NCBI RefSeq assembly: GCF_030053425.1
Contig: NZ_JASGBI010000001.1
Span: forward strand, 2,550,001-2,614,000
Direction: 5' to 3'
DNA length: 64,000 nt
DNA from: Lysobacter stagni
Lineage (GTDB): Bacteria > Pseudomonadota > Gammaproteobacteria > Xanthomonadales > Xanthomonadaceae
Shown here: one piece after another, positions 59,701 through 64,000 of the stretch
Numbering within the stretch: the stretch's first letter is position 1
Layout: each line of letters begins with the position of its first letter
Position numbers and translations under genes: made by a program
The notes under the pieces: generated by a model
The model's database searches: none
Told to the model about the DNA's origin: nothing
The model's input: the letters and a program-made list of their open reading frames with translations, nothing else

Positions 59701-61657
59701 CACGTACGGCATCCGTGATCGCGAAACGATCGTGCGCGCGCCGGTGCTGGCCGAGGCCAGCGTCCCGCGCGTGCTGGCCCCCGGCGACCGCAGCAACGTG
59801 ACCCTGGACGTGCAGAACTTCACCGGTCGCGCCGGATCGTTCAAGGTGCAGGTGTCGGGCGAAGGGCCGGTGTCGGTGGGCGAGGGCACGCGCACGGCAT
59901 CGCTCGGCGTGGATGCCAAGACCACCTACACCTTCCCGCTGCAGGCGCGCGAAGGGTATTCGACCGCGCAGGTGCGCGTGCGCGTGGAAGGCAACGGCTA
60001 CCAGGTCGATCGCCGCTACGACGTACCGGTGCGCCCGGCATGGCCCTCGGTGATGCGTGCGCGGACGCGCGTGCTGGATTCGCTGGGCGCGATCGCGCTG
60101 GATGCGGATCTGGCCGACGGGTTGATGGCCGACTCGGTCAACGCACGGCTGTCGGTCAGCGCATTGCCGCCGATTCCGTTCGCCTCCGCGCTGCAGGGCG
60201 CGCTGGAATACCCGTACGGCTGCGCGGAGCAGACCACCAGCAAGGGGTTCGCGGCGCTCGAACTCGACGACGCCACCGCGAAGATGCTCGGCACGACCGG
60301 CCTGGACACCGGCAAGCGCCGCGCACGCATGGAAGGCGCGTTCGGTCGCCTGGCGGCGATGCAGATCGGATCCGGCCATTTCTCGATGTGGGGCGATGGC
60401 GATTACGTCAACCCGCTGATCACCCCGTATGTCGTCGAGTTCCTGCTCGATGCGCGTGAGGCGGGTTTCGCGGTGCCGGAGTCGATGCTGCAGAAGGCGC
60501 TGAAGGTGCTCAACGAGGACCTGCTGTCCGGCGGCGCACCCTTCTTCGGCTACGACCGGCGCGAACACATGAAGTTCGCCTATCAGGCCTACGCCGGCTA
60601 TGCGCTGGCGCGGGTGAACCGCGCACCGCTGGGCACGCTGCGTGCGCTCTACGACAACGAACGCAAGAACAGCCTGACCGGCTTGCCGCTGGTTCACCTG
60701 GGCATCGCGCTGTCGTTGCAGGGCGACAAGGCGCGCGGTCGCAAGGCCATCGCCGAAGGGTTCGCACGCGACACGGCCGACCGCCCCGAGTACCTCGGCG
60801 ATTACGGCAGCCGTCTGCGCGACGATGCGCTGATGATCGCGCTGGTGCACGAGCACCACCTGGCCACGCCGGAATTCGATGCGCGTGCGGTCTCGCTGGG
60901 CCGTGAACTCGATGCGCGTCGCAATCGCGGCTGGCTGTGGCTGAGCACGCAGGAGCAGGTTGCGCTGGCACGCCTGGGCAAGGCGTTGATGGCCGACCAG
61001 GGCAAGGAGCTGTCGGGACAGTGGAAGGTGGGCGACGCCACCACCGAGGCGACATCCGCACGATTCATCGGCCGCCTGTTCGACCACGCGGCGATGGCGC
61101 GCGGCGTCAGCTTCACGCCCAAGGGCGAGCCGCCGCTGTACGCCTCCCTTGAGGTCGCCGGCGTGCCGCGCACGGCGCCGCCTGCGGATGAATCGGTCAT
61201 CAAGGTCGTGCGCCGCTACTTCACCACCGACGGAAAAGCGTGGACGGGCGGCACGCTGGAGGAGGGCGACGCGCTGATCGTGCAGGTCAGCGTGCAGGCC
61301 AGCCGACCGATGCCCGATGCGCTGCTCACCGACCTGCTGCCGGCGGGCCTGGAGATCGAGAACTTCAACCTCGGCGACGGCAAGCAGTGGGCCGGCGTGG
61401 TCATCGATGGCATCGAGATCAGCGACCGCGACGAAGCCGCCGACGTGCGCCACGAAGAGTTCCGCGACGACCGTTATGTCGCTGCGCTCAAGCTGGAGGT
61501 CGGCGACACGGCGCGCGTGTTCTACCTGGTCCGCGCTGTGACGCCCGGCACCTACACGGTGCCGCCGTCGCTGGTGGAGGACATGTACCGCCCCGACCTG
61601 CGCGGCGTCGGCAAGGCGACTCCGGCCACGTTGACGGTGACGCAGCCGGGCAGGTGA
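56708..61657 (+). CDS. Bacterial alpha-2-macroglobulin lipoprotein (YfhM-like)
   Basis: The 1649-residue protein has a lipoprotein signal (LALSGVACKRD, Cys near residue 32), a series of macroglobulin-like beta-sandwich domains, and the thioester-containing alpha/alpha toroid with YGCAEQTTSKGFAALELDD. The reactive thioester forms between Cys1172 and Gln1175 (CxEQ). In this family the protein is anchored to the inner membrane, traps proteases that enter the periplasm and bonds to them covalently. A bait region cannot be placed from sequence alone. It is followed after 101 bases by pbpC, as in E. coli, linking protease defence to cell-wall repair. Confidence 0.93.
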   Translation: MKRTSGPEGIVNARLLFRLAVIALLALSGVACKRDADGQLPKVSGEAISTPRETVQGFALVAAYPDQKGDDALAIALEFSRPLVDTQSFDDLIAVSVKDGGAVKGGWVLSDDAKVLRFPHVEASKDYVVTIKAGLTAASGERLPREIRKDVYTGPLDPVVGFASQGSVLPARESRGLPVVSVNVPEVDVEFLRVREKELSRFFTQYQRGGRRGSWELGSDYSDKTPLERLAEPAYVNRFVLGGKPNERVLTYLPVQDVRELQEPGLYFAVMKRAGQFQDEYETAFFTVSDLGLHARAYKDTLFVHVASLQSGASVSGVELRVLDAKGEVVLKGETDGNGNALLRYRLDADHVLVAQKGRDVSMLPFNQPALDLSEFAVSGREQAWFDVFAWSGRDLYRPGETVRVSALLRDQDGQPIVPKAGKAQQPVFLRYVQPDGKTFLETRLQPDAQGYVRHAQAIPADAATGRWRVEFRTDPSSKDAVQGMTLRIEEFLPERLKLDLDAPALLAPGEPLKLSVDGAYLYGAPAAGNRFTAKLAVAVEQHPLDSLPGYFFGDPTLTLPKEANDVIDDKLDAQGKLQQDIALPSEAKPVSPIAAIVTGSVYETGGRSVNRSLKRVLWPAGALVGVRPLFDDKEGTDADANAGFEILRVGSDGKPRPAKGLRVTLVREHRDYHWSHGDDGWDYEFTRRYEDIETRTLDAGSAPARLHFPVEWGDYRLDVFDPATKLTTRYPFTAGWSWSDENRGLDARPDKVKLALDKTAYRAGDTLKVTLTPPHAGKGLLMVESDRMLFVQDIEAKAGSTFEIPVTKDWERHDVYVTALVFRGGSAPSRITPARAVGVAHVPMDRRDRKVAVGLSLPGSMQPERALPVTVSVPQLAGRDAWVTVSAVDVGILNITRFPVPDAAAHFFAQRRLGVDAYDVYGRVIESFEGDVAKIRFGGDMALDALPQARRPTAKVQTVDLFAGPVKLDAKGNARVRLDVPDFNGTLRVSALVYAGGTYGIRDRETIVRAPVLAEASVPRVLAPGDRSNVTLDVQNFTGRAGSFKVQVSGEGPVSVGEGTRTASLGVDAKTTYTFPLQAREGYSTAQVRVRVEGNGYQVDRRYDVPVRPAWPSVMRARTRVLDSLGAIALDADLADGLMADSVNARLSVSALPPIPFASALQGALEYPYGCAEQTTSKGFAALELDDATAKMLGTTGLDTGKRRARMEGAFGRLAAMQIGSGHFSMWGDGDYVNPLITPYVVEFLLDAREAGFAVPESMLQKALKVLNEDLLSGGAPFFGYDRREHMKFAYQAYAGYALARVNRAPLGTLRALYDNERKNSLTGLPLVHLGIALSLQGDKARGRKAIAEGFARDTADRPEYLGDYGSRLRDDALMIALVHEHHLATPEFDARAVSLGRELDARRNRGWLWLSTQEQVALARLGKALMADQGKELSGQWKVGDATTEATSARFIGRLFDHAAMARGVSFTPKGEPPLYASLEVAGVPRTAPPADESVIKVVRRYFTTDGKAWTGGTLEEGDALIVQVSVQASRPMPDALLTDLLPAGLEIENFNLGDGKQWAGVVIDGIEISDRDEAADVRHEEFRDDRYVAALKLEVGDTARVFYLVRAVTPGTYTVPPSLVEDMYRPDLRGVGKATPATLTVTQPGR

Positions 61658-61758
61658 GGCAGCGAGCGCGGCGTGCATTCCAACGCATGTCGCGCGCGTG
61701 GGCATGGACTGCGTTCCCGGCAAATCGAATCGAGTAACGACTGTGTTGGCGTTGGCGA

Positions 61759-64000
61759 CATGAGCAAGGCAAGCCAGAGCACGAAGCAGCGCACGCCGCA
61801 CGGGCGGTATCGGCGCACGCTCAAGGTCTGCCTGTTCGTGCTGTTGTCGCTCAACGTCGCGATGCTGGCCGACCTTGCCTTCCCGTTGCCGCTGCCGACG
61901 CAGCAGGACGCCGGCGCGGTGGTGGTCTCGGCCGACGGCGTTCCATTGCGCGCCTTCGCCGATGCCGGCGGGATCTGGCGCTATCCCGTCACGCCGGAGC
62001 AGGTGTCGCCGCTGTACCTGCACGCGTTGCTGAACTACGAGGACCGCTGGTTCTGGCGGCATCCGGGCATCAACCCGGTGGCGCTGCTGCGCGCTGCCGG
62101 ACAGTGGGCGCGCAGCGGGCGGGTCGTCTCGGGCGGGTCCACGCTCACCATGCAGGTCGGGCGCATCCTCGATGCGCCGGGCCGCCCGGCTGCGCGTTCG
62201 CCGCTTCGCAAGCTGCGCCAGTTGCTGCGCGCCATCCAGCTGGAAGTGCATCTGTCCAAGCGCGAGATCCTGTCGCTGTACCTCAACCGCGCGCCGTTCG
62301 GCGGCACCGTCGAAGGAGTCGAAGCGGCGAGCTGGGCCTACCTGGGCAAGCCCGCGTCGCGGCTGTCGCATGCCGAAGCCGCACTGCTGGCCGTGTTGCC
62401 GCAATCGCCCAGCCGCCTGCGGCCGGATCGCGAACCCGAGCGCGCCCGCGTCGCACGCGACAAGGTGCTGGCACGCATGCAACGCCTTGGCGTGTGGACG
62501 CCGGAACAGGTGCGCGATGCCCGCATCGAACCGGTGGTGGCGCGTTCGCTGCAGCCGCCGCGCCACGCACCGTTGCTTGCGCAGCGGTTGAGATCGGAAC
62601 ACCCGCGCGCCGTACGCGTGACCTCCACCGTGGACCTGGAACTGCAGCGCACGCTCGAAGAACGCGTCGCCGCGTATTTCTCAGGGCTGCCCGAACGCAC
62701 CTCCGCCGCCTTGCTCGTGGTCGACAACGAAACGCTGGAGGCCCGTGCCTATGTGGGCTCGGTGGTGTTCGGCGACACCGCGCGCCTTGGGCACGTGGAC
62801 ATGGTGCGCGCCTGGCGTTCGCCCGGCTCCACCTTGAAGCCCTTCCTGTATGGATTGGCGCTGGACGACGGCTTGATCCACTCCGAAAGCCTGCTGGTGG
62901 ATGCGCCGCAATCCTTTGGCGATTACCGCCCCGGGAATTTCGACATGGCGTTCAACGGGCCGGTGGGCGCGGCCGAGGCGTTGCGGCTGTCGCTCAACGT
63001 CCCCGCGGTGGACCTGCTCGATCGCGTCGGGCCCGCACGCTTCTCGGCGCGTCTGGCGCACGCTGGCATCCGACTGCGCTGGCCCGATGGCGCGACGCCC
63101 AACCTGTCGATGATCCTGGGTGGCACCGGTGCGCGCCTGGAAGACCTGGTTGGTGCGTACGCGGCGCTCAACCGCAATGGCGTCGCCGGACGCGTGCGTT
63201 ACACGCCGGATGCACCGCGCGTGGACCGTCGATTGCTCTCGCCAGGGGCGGCGTGGATCGTGCGCGAGATGCTCGAAGCCAACCCGCGCCCCGGCACCGC
63301 CGCCGACACGTTCGATCCGAGCGGGCGGCCCCGCGTGGCCTGGAAGACCGGAACCAGCTACGGCTACCGCGACGCATGGGCGCTGGGCAGCACGCGCCGG
63401 TACACGGTCGGCGTGTGGGTCGGGCGCCCGGACGGCACGCCGTTGCCCGGGCAGTACGGCGCGGTCACCGCGCTGCCGCTGCTGTTCGAAGTGATCGACA
63501 GCCTGCCGCGCGCGCGCGGCGATGCCGTGCCCGCCACACCGCCGCCGAACGTGACGCGCGTGGAGGTGTGCTGGCCGCTGGGACTGCCGCCGGACCCGCA
63601 GGCGCCGCAGCTGTGCCGCAAGCGGCGGCAAGCCTGGACGCTCGACGACGTCGTGCCGCCCACGTTCGCCGAACGCGATGCACGTCTGTGGAACGTGGGC
63701 ATCGAGCGTTTCGAAGTGGATCGGCGCAGCGGCCTGCGTCTGTCGGCCGAGTGTTCGCGCCCGCACGAACGCGAATGGCGCGAGCTGGCGCGCTGGCCGG
63801 CATTGGCCTCACCTTGGCTGGCGGTCGATGCGCGCCGCGCCTCGCGACTGCCGGCGTTGTCGCCCGACTGCTCCGCCGACGGGCGCGATGCCGCCGAGGA
63901 ACTGCGAATCGAAGGCCTGGCCGATCGCGCGACGCTCGCACCCGCACCGGGCAGCGCGCATGCCGTGCGCCTGTCGCTGCGCGCGCTCGGCAGCGAGGCG
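61759..64000 (+). CDS. pbpC: Penicillin-binding protein 1C (3' end outside window)
   Basis: The first 747 residues are present; the frame is still open at the window end. The protein has an N-terminal anchor (about 22-42), a GT51 transglycosylase domain with catalytic Glu94 (NYEDRWFWRHPGINP) and GGSTLTMQ, and a transpeptidase domain with SxxK as Ser357-TLK360, SxN in LSLNVP, and KTG in AWKTGTSYG. A PBP1C C-terminal region begins near residue 610. PBP1C is a bifunctional peptidoglycan synthase, partner gene of the macroglobulin upstream. The ATG (MSKASQSTKQ) is the first in frame with a plausible N terminus; an alternative start nearby is possible. Confidence 0.95.

Noticed and set aside
57302..62602. 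Very long open frame antisense to the macroglobulin and pbpC genes
   Set aside because: High GC content keeps antisense frames open. The translation is rich in Arg, His, Gln and Ala without domains, while the sense frames have clear motifs (CAEQ thioester, PBP motifs).

Overview
The window is a high-GC, gene-dense chromosomal segment with no phage, plasmid, transposase, tRNA, rRNA or CRISPR that I could recognise. Gene content and order point to a gammaproteobacterium of the Xanthomonadaceae (Lysobacter/Luteimonas/Xanthomonas-like). The pointers are an Oar-like TonB-dependent receptor paired with a LacI regulator and sugar enzymes, smc-zipA-ligA-epmA in a row, mtnA directly before gyrA, DUF3011 proteins, and REP-type palindromes with the core GAAGGCGGG. 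The genus is inferred, not proven.

Layout. 1-5023 (minus): a cytochrome c maturation operon, ccmABCDEFG, with ccmG cut by the window edge. 5109-13044: a DUF3293 protein, a methionine-type aminotransferase and an omega-amidase around a REP palindrome pair, a YbaK-type deacylase, a large AsmA/TamB-like membrane-anchored protein, and an NfeD protease/slipin pair. 13111-16704 (minus): scpA-scpB-rluB; RluB has a long RGG/PGG tail and ScpB a long acidic tail. 17062-17660: yciI-bolA. 17832-29844: a carbohydrate-utilisation locus. 29958-36990: MarC, an RND pump with a divergent AraC regulator, and an unknown membrane protein. 37099-41806: glucose-handling genes (pgl, glk, a GH1 beta-glucosidase) and an orphan sugar ABC ATPase. 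41999-49890: smc, zipA, ligA, epmA. 49979-51580: two tandem secreted DUF3011 paralogues. 51624-55669: mtnA and gyrA. 55773-64000: a MOSC protein, then an alpha-2-macroglobulin lipoprotein followed by pbpC (cut by the window end).

The most interesting system is the sugar locus. A LacI regulator, a TonB-dependent receptor, a PF10091/GH144-type lipoprotein, an ABC binding protein with two permeases, and a lipoprotein that joins a discoidin-type domain to an (alpha/alpha)6 hydrolase-like domain lie in one run without an ABC ATPase. The missing ATPase, a GH1 beta-glucosidase and glucokinase lie 8-11 kb away. A 14-bp palindrome, TGTAAACGTTTACA, or close variants of it, occurs before the lacI gene, before the receptor, and in the divergent bglA/ATPase intergenic region; a weak version lies before glk. 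This suggests one regulon split by unrelated genes that would take up a beta-glucan, possibly beta-1,2-glucan, cut it outside and inside the cell, and feed glucose 6-phosphate to 6-phosphogluconolactonase. The substrate is inferred from family membership only.

Other points of note are a GyrA quinolone pocket reading Ala83-Ser84 instead of Ser83-Ala84, an RND pump lacking two usual proton-relay residues, and a probable leaderless mtnA transcript.
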